A DNA stretch of 64,000 nucleotides, from assembly GCA_035578155.1 (NCBI GenBank), contig JAPWDM010000005.1, positions 16,552,877 to 16,616,876 on the forward strand. Reading direction: 5' to 3'. The notes below the pieces were generated by a model. The model was not told where the DNA came from. It saw only the letters and a program-made list of their open reading frames with translations, and did not search any database. Each line of letters begins with the position of its first letter. The stretch's first letter is position 1. This document shows positions 21,053 to 32,454 of the stretch, one piece after another. Position numbers and translations under genes: made by a program. The DNA comes from Brachynemurus nebulosus. Lineage: Eukaryota; Arthropoda; Insecta; Neuroptera; Myrmeleontidae.

Positions 21053-21306
21053 TGTGGGAAGCGTGTTCATATGGTTGATTGATAAAGTTGTACTCCGTAT
21101 TTTAAGATTTATTCAAAAAAATTAATTAACAAAAATGTGATGAGCGAACACTGTGTACTAAGAGGAAACCATCTTGAATGTCTGTTCTGTGTGTATTGTT
21201 AAAATTGAATTACATAAAGAAGGTTCAATTAATAAGTTGGTAATGAAGAATTTGATAAGTTTGATAATATTGCATGTCGGTAAAGTAGATTTCGACAATG
21301 CCTATA
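21053..21306 (-). repeat. 5' LTR of the gypsy element
   Basis: It starts TGTGGGAAGCGTG and ends AATGCCTATA on the plus strand, 254 bp. Transcription of the element should start within it on the reverse strand. The promoter itself was not mapped. Confidence 0.95.
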
Positions 21307-21819
21307 AATGTATCGATGATAATGCCCTCTGTTGGTCCAGACATAAATAAAATGAATTGTTTTAAGGTAATAGCAATAGATGGCGCTTTAATAAAAATTA
21401 TTTTAGTTTATATAGATAATACACTCTATTAGGTTGGTTAAGTCACTCTCAATTTAGATAAGCCACTCTCAATTTAATTTTGTAATTAAAACTACCTTTG
21501 TTTACTTAAAATATTAGTTAAAATAACAGTTTTCAATATTTTCAATAGGCATGATGACAGTAATAAAGAATTATTTAAATTATATATTTATCTAATGAAA
21601 TAGGGTTCATGAATAATAAAAAACGTACTTATTAATTTTTATTTTTTTATTTTATTATTAATTCTTTTTAGTAAAATAACAGCTATAAAACGACAAATTA
21701 CAGCTGTCCGCCATGACAGGCTGAACACAAATCATAGTAAACTACGTCACGTCTATGTAAACAATATGTTTTAATACAAGCTCTGCACTGTTTATTGCAT
21801 TTATTAAGAAACGTTAGTA

Positions 21820-21947
21820 ATGGAGCAAGGATTTACTAAGGCAAATAGTTTCAATTTACCAAAAATTGATTTACTAATGCTGGGAGAGTTTCTTGCATCA
21901 AATAAAGACTTTTCCTCAGCAGAATTTAAAAATGTCAAAACTTCAAC
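21820..21947 (+). pseudogene. Isolated first exon, similar to insect SWIM/YqaJ-type element proteins
   Basis: ATG at 21820; 42 codons ending AAC then GTAAGT, a consensus splice donor. The peptide contains LPKIDLLMLGEFLASNKDF and AEFKNVKTS. I recall this pattern from the N-termini of insect proteins annotated with SWIM zinc-finger and YqaJ recombinase-like domains, which are common in insect repeats. That resemblance is from memory and cannot be checked here. No downstream exon is found within the element, so the gene is truncated. It could still be transcribed, because the upstream region is preserved. Confidence 0.4.
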
Positions 21948-22671
21948 GTAAGTACATCAATATTCTTTTAAAAAAAAATGACTTATAACTTCGAAATCCG
22001 TAAAATATGCTTTTTGTGTGCTCTTATTTTTACTTCATGACAAGTACAAAGAAGAGGCTATTATTATTTATTGATAAAGTACCCATTAATATAAATAATT
22101 GTGAATAATCAAAAGATGAAACATAACTTCAAAAAGCATCAAATTTATTATTAAATTTAGACATCAAACAAAATTATTATGCATATAATATTTTAGAATC
22201 TATGAAATGAAGCAAAAACTTACGTCAAAGTGATCTTCACAAAAATAAATTGGAGAATTTAGACAAATAGTTTTTGGATCTCGCCGTACAAGATTTTTTT
22301 TTATGTGGAACGTAAACAAATAACTTGCTAGAATTTTTTATTGATGTATTTCCACACTGAGGGACTGCACACCACTTATAAACTTTAGTATTCATATTTC
22401 TAACAAAAATCAACTAAATTTTTCTAACTCAAACTTGCGTTATATTTGTATATCCATGAAACTGATTACATAGAACTGACGTCACAACAGACGCCATGAC
22501 ATATTCGAGCGTTTTGACGTGCATTTCGAAATTAATAATTAGAATAACAATTTTATACCAATAAATCGATTTTTTTTATAAATAAGATTTTTTTTGTTTA
22601 AGTAGATATTTCTGAATCTCGTAGAAGAGTTTTTAAAAATTCGTCATCATCCCTATTTAAATCTTTTCACA

Positions 22672-22720
22672 ATGCCGAGAAAATCCGCTATAAAATGTGT
22701 TTCTGACTGTGTAACTGAAG
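22672..22720 (+). pseudogene. Second isolated first exon with C-x3-C motif
   Basis: ATG at 22672, then PRKSAIKCVSDCVTEG; the exon ends at a GTATGT donor. A start MP-K plus paired cysteines is typical of THAP-like zinc-finger first exons in insect transposons. With only 16 residues this is suggestive only. No second exon is visible. Confidence 0.3.
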
Positions 22721-23509
22721 GTATGTATTTGTATTAATTATTTATATGCAACCGAAACTTAAGTTTTATCAAGCTTTTGTAAATGAAGTGCCATTAAAGT
22801 TATAGACCAAGAGCCCGTATGATATGAATATCCCCGTCATCGAACACCCTCATAATTTAAGTAAAATTAGAAAGTAAATATACCAAAAAATATAAAAAAG
22901 TCGGTCGCCCGTAATTAATCCTGGACAAATTGCCGTAATTAAGCGAATTGTCGAAAATACATTTTTTGACGTTTTTAATTGTCAAATAATTTAAAAAAAT
23001 TGATAACCAATAATTTTTTTCATAGTTACAAAAAAAGGAAACAGTTTTTTCCTAGCTACAAAATAATACATGTTGATATATCATATAAATTACGATATCA
23101 AAATGCAGGCTCTAAATACTGTAACACCCATAGACACAAAAAAAAATAATGTAAAAGTCAAAAAGTGTTTTTTATATTTTTATAAAAGTATTTTTAAAAT
23201 AAACATTAATATCTTTTTTACAGTTTTCTTTACTGATGTGGGTTTTTCTTTATTTTATTGTATTCTGTTTTCATTTGAGTGCATTAATAATTAAATCGAA
23301 TTAAAAAAGTTTACTTGATGTTTAATTAAATTTAGCCCAAACTAATTTAATTAGAATTAATAGATAAATAATTAAATGAATATAATGCCGTCTGTGAGCA
23401 CCTGTCGAAATCAAACGTATTACATCTATTGCCCAAGGTACAGTTTTAACTACAAAATTAAATTGAGAGTGGCCTGTCTATAACCAACCTAATAGAGTGT
23501 ATTATCTAT

Positions 23510-23646
23510 GATCCATATTTTGGAATATATTAGGGAAATTTGGAATATATTATTTTTATATAACAACGATACATAGCAACTAAATAAACCATAGGTTGCT
23601 ATAGTTATTTTTTAATTTCTTGACTTTCACTAAAGTTGCACTATAA
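23510..23646. other. Residual shell sequence between two insertions
   Basis: 137 bp between the inverted-repeat element and the Helitron, ending in CTATAA. It presumably belongs to the Harbinger-like shell. Confidence 0.3.
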
Positions 23647-24489
23647 TCTATATATATAAAAGAAAGTGGTGTTAGGTTAGTTACACTACTTATAACTCAA
23701 GAACGGATGAACGGATTTGGCTGAAAATTGGTGGAGAGGTAGCTTAGAACCAGGAGACGGACATCCCGTTCGAGCGCGTTTCCGTGAAGTCAGTATAAAA
23801 CGTGGTATAACAAAAACGCATTAGACATAAATCTGAAAATATACATACATACGTATGTTTGTTATTTATTTTTGTTTCCATAGTTTCAAAGTATGCATTG
23901 GCAAAAATTTAAACATATTTTACAACTGACATAAATTAGTAAAAAATTTTACTATTTATTTAAATAAATAAATTTAAATTTTACGAGTCGTGCGAGTCGT
24001 ATGGCGAGCGGAGCGAAGCATTACCTGGAATTAACCTTTTATAGAATTTTGAATTGTTTAGCGAGCGAAGCGAAGCACTTTATAGGCGAGTCATATGGCG
24101 AGCGGAGCGAAGCATTACCTGGAATTAACCTTTTAGAGAATTATGAACTGTTTAGCGAGCGAAGCGAAGCACTTTATTCTCTCGCCTATTCTCAATCCCA
24201 TATGACTTAAAATTGGCTAAACTATTTTCAGCTTTATTAGTAAATCGTATGGCGAGCGGAGCGAAGCATTACACTGAATTAACCTTTTATAGAATTTTGA
24301 ACTGCTTACCGAGCGAAGCGAAGCACTTTATTCTCGTGCCTATTCTCAATCCCATATGATTTAAAATTAGCTAAACTATTTTCCGCTTTATTAGTAAATA
24401 TTGATTTGATTGTATGAAAATGATAAGAAAAAATTAATTCAATCAATTATAACTACTGAGCCACAGCAACGCGTAGCCGAGTCAGCTAG
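23647..24489 (+). mobile_element. Non-autonomous Helitron
   Basis: The 5' end is TCTATATATATAAAAGAAAG and the 3' end is GTAGCCGAGTCAGCTAG, inserted between A (23646) and T (24490) as Helitrons do. Just upstream of CTAG the sequence GCCACAGCAACGCGTAGC is the usual short hairpin with one mismatch in the stem. The phrase 'gaacggatgaacggatttggctgaaaattgg' is typical of insect Helitron-type repeats. There is no Rep/helicase frame, so it is non-autonomous. Confidence 0.75.
24000..24345 (+). repeat. Internal tandem repeats of the Helitron
   Basis: Three imperfect units alternate between GCGAGCGGAGCGAAGCATTA and GCGAGCGAAGCGAAGCACTTTA, starting near 24001, 24096 and 24250. The 24001-24210 open frame is a by-product of this repetition. 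A reverse-oriented fragment of the same unit lies at 26481-26567. Confidence 0.75.
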
Positions 24490-24583
24490 TTTTTTATGAA
24501 AATAAAAAACTTTAAAGTTAAATTAAAACTTTACAGTCGCTTTAACTAAAGTCACTTTAAGACAAGTATTATGAAAATGGCCG

Positions 24584-26480
24584 ACAACAATTTTACTCAT
24601 GTGTATTAAGTTCCATAAGAATATTGTAGTATTTTCGCTTTTACCGTGAAAAAATAGTTAGAACCATTTTCTACAGGGACAAAAATTATACAAAACATTT
24701 GGTTGGACATTTCATTAAATAAGCGCAATAAAAATTAAAATTTTTTATTGGTAAATTTAATTGATTCCAAAGTCACGAAATCAAGGAAGTCTTTAAATTA
24801 TAATATGGACTGTACTAACTTATTTTATACGTTAAATTGGTTTACCGTATTACAGCCAAATTTTAACCGAATAACTCAAACTCATGACCTTGCCCCGAGC
24901 TCAAGTCACACCATCTGAAATAACTGAATTTTCGATTCGGAAATTCGTTAAAATCAAAGACTTTTGTTCTTGAATTAACACTGCCAGGTAAATAGTAAAT
25001 AAAATATTAAATAAAATTTCCTCAACCTCAAACACATATATTAATTTTGTCCTTGCTATAAGAATTATTTCGGAAGTCACCTTTATTTTCGCCTATTTAA
25101 ATATTTCTTCTTATATATTTCTTCCTTTAAGGGTAAAATACTGCTAAATTTTCTAAGTATATTTTCTATAGAATATATTTCTATATTGTAGAAAATTACT
25201 TTTCAACATTGTAAAGTTTTCTTTTTTACAATTCACAATATATAACTTTATCCTATTTACTTTTTTTTTAAGCTGTAACTAATATATTTTTAATTCATGG
25301 TATTTAAAATTTAATTATGTCGTACTGAGAGAAATAAATTCGACGTCTCTGATGACGGGCTTAGTAAATAGTAAATGAGAATAAGACTCGTACGTAAATC
25401 TACTTATTAACAATTTCATTAAATGTGAAAAGAAGTGAGTATTAATATCTTTTAAGCTCGTGTATACTTAGACGAGTCGACACTTTACTGCATCAATAAA
25501 ATTCAGTTAACTTGAAGAGTCTGGGTAAATAGAAAATGTGTGTATTTCGTACAGACAGTGTACTTTAATACGTTTAATTGTTCTAATTGTTAACAGCATA
25601 GGGAGAGGTTTATCAGTGGCAGACAGTCCCTAACAGAGTCGTGATGTACAATATTTTCAACCTAGGGGGCGGAAAGTTACACATTTTATTACTTTTGTCA
25701 TAAAAACGTAATTTTTTTTTTTAAATCAGTTCTATTGTAAATAAAATTGTAAATCAATATTGTAAATAGCTGTTACCCGCGGCTTCACAAGCGTGAATTT
25801 CGTAATTTCGTAAAGTAATTCCTTTTAGGTAGTTTGCAAAAATATTTTGCCCCTATTTCATAAGCTGAAATGATAGGCTTTATTTATTGATAAGCTTACT
25901 CATCAATCCTCTTTAATTTCTCCCTTTGGCTAGTTATCTAGAAACAATTGAAAATTTTCAAAAACTAATTGGTCATTTCTTCAAACATATAACATAGACT
26001 AAAAATCTAAAGTAAGCCTATTAAGAAGGTGTCAACAAATTTGGTATAGAAAAAACAAACTATGTTGATTTAAAATATTTAAGTATTATATATTTTTACA
26101 ATACCTAATATTTTGTAGACTTTACTCTAAATAAGTATCCTCCCTATTCCTATTGGAAAATTTAAATCCCTACATCCTCTATAAGTCTGTTTGCATTATG
26201 TCTCCTACATTTCCTAAAATAACTGACTCATTGTTGGAGACGCTAGAACAGTAGGCGTTGAAAATATAAACGCTGACCTCTCCCACATTTTTTTGCGTTT
26301 ATTCCCTATATTGCTCTTTACAGAATTAATTTTCAAAAAGTGAGAAAACTTGTTCATTAATTTATTTTTGACTATGCCCTCCAGTTTCATTCGTGTAAAA
26401 TTATCTTAATTGTGAGTAAAGCTACTTTAAATCAGTTATATTCCGAAACAAATCGGACAAATTTAATTTCAAACCAATTC
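24584..26480. other. No gene recognised
   Basis: AT-rich DNA. About 25770-25800 has 'ttacccgcggcttcacaagcgtgaa', a phrase common in insect dispersed repeats, so an old element may lie there. Confidence 0.35.
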
Positions 26481-26567
26481 TTTAAAGTGCTTCGCTTCGC
26501 TCGCCAAACAGTTCAAAATTCTATAAAAGATAATTCCATGTAATGTTTCGCTCCGCTTGCCAAACGA
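26481..26567 (-). repeat. Helitron internal-unit fragment
   Basis: AAAGTGCTTCGCTTCGCTCG and TGTTTCGCTCCGCTTGCC are reverse complements of the two halves of the Helitron unit at 24001-24100. A truncated copy lies in opposite orientation. Confidence 0.6.
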
Positions 26568-29150
26568 CTGGGAAGTAACCATTAATACATCTAATTTTCA
26601 CACTCTGAGATCTTTCCATAGATTTCCATATTGATGATTTTAAAATTAATTCAATTTTAGATCATTTTCGGGATCTCAGAACCCTAGTGGACTTTTTAAA
26701 ATTACGTGTTCCGCCGTAATTAAACTTTACTACTATCCATTTCTACAGTGAAATTTTAGTAAGAAAGTTTTGAAGTCAACATTTAAATTTTTAAATATTA
26801 TTTTTATCGTAGCCTAGGTAATCTTTTGTTTCCGTTTATTACTAAAGGAGTATTTTTGATATATCAACTTTTGTCCTGAATATATCAACCCCCCAAAAAA
26901 ATACTGTGATAATTTTGACTGGAGATGTTGTCGATCTTGAGACGGTGAAGTGTCTAAGGAATAAATTTATGAAGTCTCACTGAAATCTGTCCCGTGGTTT
27001 TTGTGTCAGCCGTGCTCATAGAAAATCTAACTGATCATTTTATTATATAAATTCTATGTAACTTCCAAAATATTAGTTTTAGGTATAAGAATATCTTATA
27101 ATAATAGATAGACGTTTCATTACAGACGTTTTGCATAATTATGGTAAAAAATATAGGTGATTTATTTGAAACAAGAAAAAAGAAAGGATTGCATAATGAA
27201 CAAAAATATTTAAAAAAATGCTTTATGTGACCATCCTGTATCAAATCAAAAAGCTGAAATGTTACTTTCACATATGGTATTAGTAATAATTTCCAGCAAA
27301 TTCAAATTTGCTGTTAAAAACACTTCAAATAACAAATTTGGTGTCAACTTCCGGTATTACCAGAAATGGCGGCAAGTTAAAAATATTTTAATTAAAATCT
27401 TCATAATTGAAAACTTCTATAACCAAATTTTCAAAAATCTAGTTTATTTAGAAGACCATGAACTTTTAATGAAGATTATATTTGAATCATCCTGTACATA
27501 ACCATTAAAGATCAAGAGATTAAGATTAAGAGATAACATTAAAATGTGGCTAAGATTAATCTGGAGGTTAATATCTATACTCCCTGTAAATTCCAATTCA
27601 ATAACTTTAATAGTTTTTTAGATAAATCGGTTCGTACAAATAGACAGACAAAATTTTTTTAAAGTTATATTTGGTATATATGTCGAATTTGCTAACTGAG
27701 AAACATACTATGTAATACTTAAAAATTCGAAAATCACAGACAGACCCTTCTATTTTATTTATAGGTATTGAATATTATTTCCTATTTACATCTATGGGAA
27801 CAATTTCTGATGGATATTGTGCTAACTTATAGAAGGTTGGTCCGAAGGTTGGCTAGTGTTTTAAAACTGGCAATTTTCTACAAAGAGCAGTAGAGACAAC
27901 ATATCTATCTCTATACTACTGGAACCAGTGTAACTAGTAAGAGATAGAAAATATGTTATGTACGTGCACTGGATTTACTTTGTATTAGTGCGATATTGTG
28001 TATTTGTGTTAGTTAGTGTTGATGGTGGTGGCTATACTGTCCCATACATATCTATGACACCACACGCATGTACGCGGCTCCGTATGGAGATGTAACAATA
28101 AGATCAACAATCAAATCCATTGTCTTGCGATTGACCTACACTCATCGACTGCTACTGAGAGATTGATTACTAAATAGCCTAATGTTCACAGAAATACCCA
28201 CTGGTGATTACAGAAAAGAGATAGTTACACACCTCTGTACTCTGGGTAGTTAACAATGTTATTTACTGAAAATTGACATGTGAAAATTTTACTAACGCGA
28301 TATATTATAAAATAATATTCCATTTAGTAGCTTTTCACAAAGGCGATACTAGGATTTTGATTCTAATTGTAAGTAGGACCGAATTTTTGTGCAGTAATAG
28401 AGAACCACAGAAAACATTCAAGAGCCCCGGAAAACAAAAAGTGTCGACATTTTTATCTAAAAAAACAGAGCCAAAATTTATGGTCAGCAAGCAAAAAAAA
28501 AAAATTCCACTTGCTTTTCGTATACTAATATGAAAGAAAAATTTCAAAAAATTTTCTAACTGTACCTTGTAAAATTTTCTGACAAGTTTCCCTAAAATAA
28601 GCACGCATCGTTTCTATTTCAGCTGATTTTTTTGACTATAATTCATAAAAACATATGTCAGCCACTAATCCCAAACCTTTCTCTTGAATAAGTTTCCAGG
28701 GAAGTTCCTATAACTGCGTTGGCTGTTTTTTTGTTACTAATAACCCACCTCTCCTCTACTTATTTTCTTATGTTTTACGAAAATTTATCCTTTTAAAAGC
28801 AAATGCGTAATTCCACATCGGTATCTTGGCAATATTTTAAGGAAACTATAAAAAACTTGAATAATTTATGACAATTATGAAATAAAATTACAATTAAAAC
28901 ATGTTTGAAACATTCGCAACGTATATTTGTTCGTTGCCTTTTAAATATTTTCCCCAATGGAAACACAGAAGGTTAAAAAATGAACATTTCGTATATTTTC
29001 CGCATATATATCCCAATTAACTAACACCTTATAAATTTTAGTATATATTAACGTTACTATGAAGAAAAAATTTTTTCAAGCATGACACCACAGAACACTA
29101 CATGACACTAATGACTGCTGTAATATCTATATATAAGTAATTGAATGCGT
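26568..29150. other. No gene recognised
   Basis: AT-rich. Short frames at 27035-27271, 27259-27501 and 28273-28604 overlap each other on both strands and lack motifs. 27840-28210 is somewhat less AT-rich but shows no splice-delimited frame that I trust. Confidence 0.4.
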
Positions 29151-29159
29151 CCAATATAA

Positions 29160-29506
29160 ACAAATACCCCTGTCGCAGCATCTGCATAACATAGCGAATT
29201 TCCAAATCTTGGGCACTGGCGGATCTCATCTAAGACCTGTACCTATTTAAAATAGTTTAGCTTTCTAAGAGTAAAAGAATTTTTAAAATCGGTTGGATAA
29301 TTAGTTTTGGTATTTTTGGGGACCCAAGAACCCGAACGAATTTTGTGCAGCATAGTTGTATCCATCTAAAATAATTTAGTTCTCTAGCAGTGAGAAATTT
29401 TTTAGCATCGGTTCGATAGCTTATTACTAGCGTTTTCGGATCTGCAAGATCCCGGCGGACCTCATTAAAAAATCAGCTCGACCGTATATTCTAGGCGTAC
29501 TTTATG

Positions 29507-29578
<72 letters not shown>

Positions 29579-31110
29579 AACCCGTTGTGTAGCATTCTAC
29601 GCCGCATTTGCATCCGCAGGACAGTTGTGGATCTCAGATAACACAACTTGTACCTATCTAAAATAGTTTACCTCGGTAATAGTAAAAAGGTTTCAAAATC
29701 GGTCAGTTATTTTATTTTTGACACTTTTAGGTCCTACTGACACTTCAGACCTTACATAACGTAATCTATATGTATCTAAAATAGCTTAGCTCCCCAACAG
29801 TGAAAAAATTTTCAAAATCGGTCGGCTAGTTTATTTTTGACGCTTTTGGATCCGATGGACCCTGGCAGACTTTACATAACGTAATCTATATTTATCTAAA
29901 ATAGTTTAGCTCTGTAAGAGTGAAAAAATTTTCAAAATCGGTCGGTTAGTTTATTTTTACCACTTTTGGGTCCCATGGACCCTGGCGGACCCTAAATAAC
30001 GTAATGTATGTCTATCTAAAATAGTTAGTTCCCCAACAGTGAAAAAATTTTCAAAATCGATCGGTTAGTTTATTTTTGACACTTTTGGATCCCATGGACC
30101 CTGGCAGACCTTACATAACGTAATCTATATTTATCTAAAATAGTTTAGCTCTCTAACAGTGAAAAAATTTTCAAAATCGGTCGGTTAGTTTATTTTTGAC
30201 ACTTTTGGATCCCATGGACCCTGGCAGACCTTACATAACGTAATCTATATTTATCTAAAATAGTTTAGCTCTGTAACAGTGAAAAAATTTTCAAAATCGG
30301 TCAGTTAGTTTATTTTTGACACTTTTGGGTTCTATGGACCTTGGTGGACCTTACATAACGTAATTTATATTTATCTAAAATAGTTTAGCTCTGTAACAGT
30401 GAAAAAATTTTCAAAATCGGTCAGTTAGTTTATTTTTGACACTTCTGGATCCTATGGACCCTGGCAGACCTTACATAACGGAATCTACATTTATCTAAAA
30501 CAGTTAAGCTCTGTAACAGTGAAAAAATTTTCAAAATCGATCAGGCAGTTTATTTTTGACACTTTTGGGTCCTATGGACCGAGGCGGACCTTACATAACG
30601 TAATCGATATTTATCTAAAATAGTTTAGCTCTGTAACAGTGAAAAAATTTTCAAAATCGGTCAGTTAGTTTATTTTTGACACTTTTGGGTCCTGTGGACC
30701 CTGGCGGACCTTACATAATGTATTCTAAATCTATCTAAAATAGTTTAGCTCTGTAACAGTGAAGAAATTTTTAAAATTGGTCGTTTAGTTTATTTTTTAC
30801 AATTATGGGATCAGTAAATCCTGGCGAAACTCATACAAGTCTAGTACTCTAACAGTAAGAAAAGGGTTCTAAGGATCTCATATAACTTATGGCAGTCCGT
30901 AAGCTTCTTGCGGACATCATTTAATTAATTAATTCAAATACTTTAACTTACTAACTGTGAAAAAATTTTTAAAATCGATTGGTTAATTAATTTCTGGCCT
31001 TTTTAGGTCCCGAAAACCTTGACCTCACATAAAATACCTTAAATCCATTTGAAATGGTTTAATTTTTTAACATTATTAATTATTAGTGGAAAAATTTTCA
31101 AAATCGATTC
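29160..31110. repeat. 120-bp tandem satellite array with degenerate flanks
   Basis: The phrase CAAAATCGGTC recurs at about 29693, 29813, 29933, 30052, 30172, 30292, 30412, 30532 and 30652, a period of 120 bp (one unit 119). That gives roughly ten well-conserved units between about 29573 and 30800. Each has ATCTAAAATAGTTTAGCTCT, CAGTGAAAAAATTTTC and GGACCCTGGC-GACC. Older, more diverged units extend to 29160 and 31110. Stops occur in all frames, so it is non-coding. A diverged relative is at 51540-51880. Confidence 0.9.
29508..29574. repeat. (TA)n microsatellite
   Basis: TA run of about 67 bp separating degenerate from clean satellite units. Confidence 0.95.
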
Positions 31111-31600
31111 AAAATATTTTTCCGTACATACATATGTACATTGTACATATTTTCTTTTGTTTCATATTTAATAATATTTATATCATAACATAATCTTCAA
31201 TTTCTTGTTTACTTAAAAATTCAATAAAAAAAAAAAAAAATTCTTCATTACATTAGCTTAGAAAATCTGTTTAATTTACATTTTTTAACATGGGATAGAA
31301 CCATGCTAATTATAATGCAATAAATGAGAAACAAAACTCTATACATGTATGTGTGTTATATCATATATATGTGAATAGTTTTCACTTGTTCTCACAAAAT
31401 TCTTTAATAAAAAAGTGAAATATTTTTATACTTTATAAAGAACTGAGATATAAATATAAATTACTTATTAGACTAACAAAGAAAGAATAAAAGTGAAAAT
31501 TTACATTTTCTCGAAAAATACTTAAAATAGAAAGAAAATTATAAGAATATTTTCTTCATAATTTTTTTTTTCCTTTTCAACGATGTAAAAATTGAACTGC
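31111..31600. other. No recognisable feature
   Basis: AT-rich with an A15 run near 31228. Nothing is recognised. Confidence 0.4.
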
Positions 31601-31759
31601 CTTTTGATAGGATCGAATGATAAAAAATGGCCAGAAAACCTACTTCTAGGCATCCGACGTGTCTGGCTAACGAACTTAGCCAAGCCAATTCAGAATCCAG
31701 TCCGCACACAAAATTTCATAAGCGTTAGACGTTTCGTTCGAGAGTTATCGTGGGAACAC

Positions 31760-31790
<31 letters not shown>

Positions 31791-31920
31791 CAAATTTTAG
31801 TGAATATCATTTTCGTATTCTAGGGACCTCAAAACAGATTTCTGCCATAGTCCCGGACTCAGATTGCGTCATGACACCTACTGTAATAGCTGAATTTCGA
31901 GTTTTCGAAATTCGCTAATA
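31601..31920 (+). repeat. Dispersed repeat family, copy 1
   Basis: The phrases 'cgttcgagagttatcg', 'caaatttctg-catagtcc' and 'tgtaatarctgaatttt' occur in the same order at 53700-54000. Both copies hold a TA/CATA tract in the middle. 42640-42790 shares part ('gatgtgt-tg-ctaa-gaact'). The class is unknown. The frame at 31592-31918 merely spans the repeat. Confidence 0.45.
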
Positions 31921-32454
31921 ATTAAGATAAAAACACGCCAAAATTTTTTATAATTATTACATTATTACGTATTATTAAGGTACACTTCTTAGTTTGTTCT
32001 TTTCAGACCTAATTCTGTTTTTAATTACTGTTCGAGCAATTTACGAGTAAATTATTCTTTAATTATTTACAAAAACGTATAGTAAAACCTCTTTTATAAA
32101 ATGAAAAAAAATTATCAGTGCTGCTGAACTTTCCGTAAACATAAATTGATACAAATCTGATAATACAGTCCTATTGCTTTGTCTGTGTTTACTGTTGGGA
32201 AGTAATTGTTAAGGCCGGGCATACACGTTACAGTTTACCTGCACAGGCAACGAGTTCACATACGTTACGGTATCGCGGAGAGGAATACCTGTACAGGTAA
32301 ACTGCACAGGTTTTACTCATCATTATAGCCCGTTTACACATTGATTAGTGCGAGTGATTAGTGATTAGTAGGCTAGTGATTAGTGCTTAGTGTTGAGTGA
32401 TTAGTAAAGTATTGTCCAAATTGTGTTTGGTGCTTTTGTTTAGTAAAGTTTACC

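Larger units (their letters stand above)
16495..21306 (-). mobile_element. Complete Ty3/gypsy LTR retrotransposon, CsRn1-like
   Basis: Two long terminal repeats (16495-16760 and 21053-21306) bracket gag and pol on the reverse strand. The 4-bp AATG sits on both sides (16491-16494 and 21307-21310); AAATG is possible if the repeat ends one base earlier. The repeats differ by one substitution near their start and one 12-bp indel, so the insertion is young. A primer-binding site, a polypurine tract, a -1 slippery site and uninterrupted gag and pol frames are all present. The CHCC zinc knuckle in Gag and the tRNA-Trp-like primer site point to the CsRn1 group (known family traits). No env gene is present. 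Confidence 0.95.
21412..23509 (+). mobile_element. 2.1-kb terminal-inverted-repeat element carrying two first exons
   Basis: The ends ATAGATAATACACTCTATTA and its reverse complement TAATAGAGTGTATTATCTAT are identical. The inverted repeat continues with small indels through CCACTCTCAATTTAATTTTG to about 90 bp. The inside has no full transposase. It does keep two short ATG-initiated frames that end in good splice donors (21820-21947 and 22672-22720). It looks like an internally deleted derivative that retained the 5' parts of two genes from an autonomous parent. The superfamily and exact target duplication are undetermined. A degenerate relative of its terminal repeat lies at 16427. Confidence 0.65.
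16037..24583 (+). mobile_element. PIF/Harbinger-like element serving as shell of a nested stack
   Basis: The left end CGGCCATTTTTATAAT and the right end (read inward on the reverse strand) CGGCCATTTTCATAAT match. Both are followed by CTTTAA-rich subterminal motifs. A Harbinger-type transposase N-terminal fragment lies just inside the left end. About 7.8 kb of the interval consists of later arrivals: the gypsy element, a 2.1-kb inverted-repeat element and a Helitron. The target duplication at the outer ends was not resolved, so the outer boundaries are an inference. Confidence 0.4.

Noticed and set aside
21307..21411. Continuation of the Harbinger transposase after the gypsy element
   Set aside because: No frame similar to the transposase was found. 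The stretch may be the tail of an older inverted-repeat copy instead.
24001..24210. Open frame with Ala-Ser-Gly-Ala-Lys repeats
   Set aside because: Produced by the internal tandem repeat of a Helitron, not by a gene.
29160..31110. CRISPR-like array
   Set aside because: The period is 120 bp with no alternation of constant repeat and variable spacer, and the context is eukaryotic. It is a satellite.
31592..31918. 108-codon forward frame
   Set aside because: It coincides with a dispersed repeat shared with 53700-54000 and includes a TA-tract translation.
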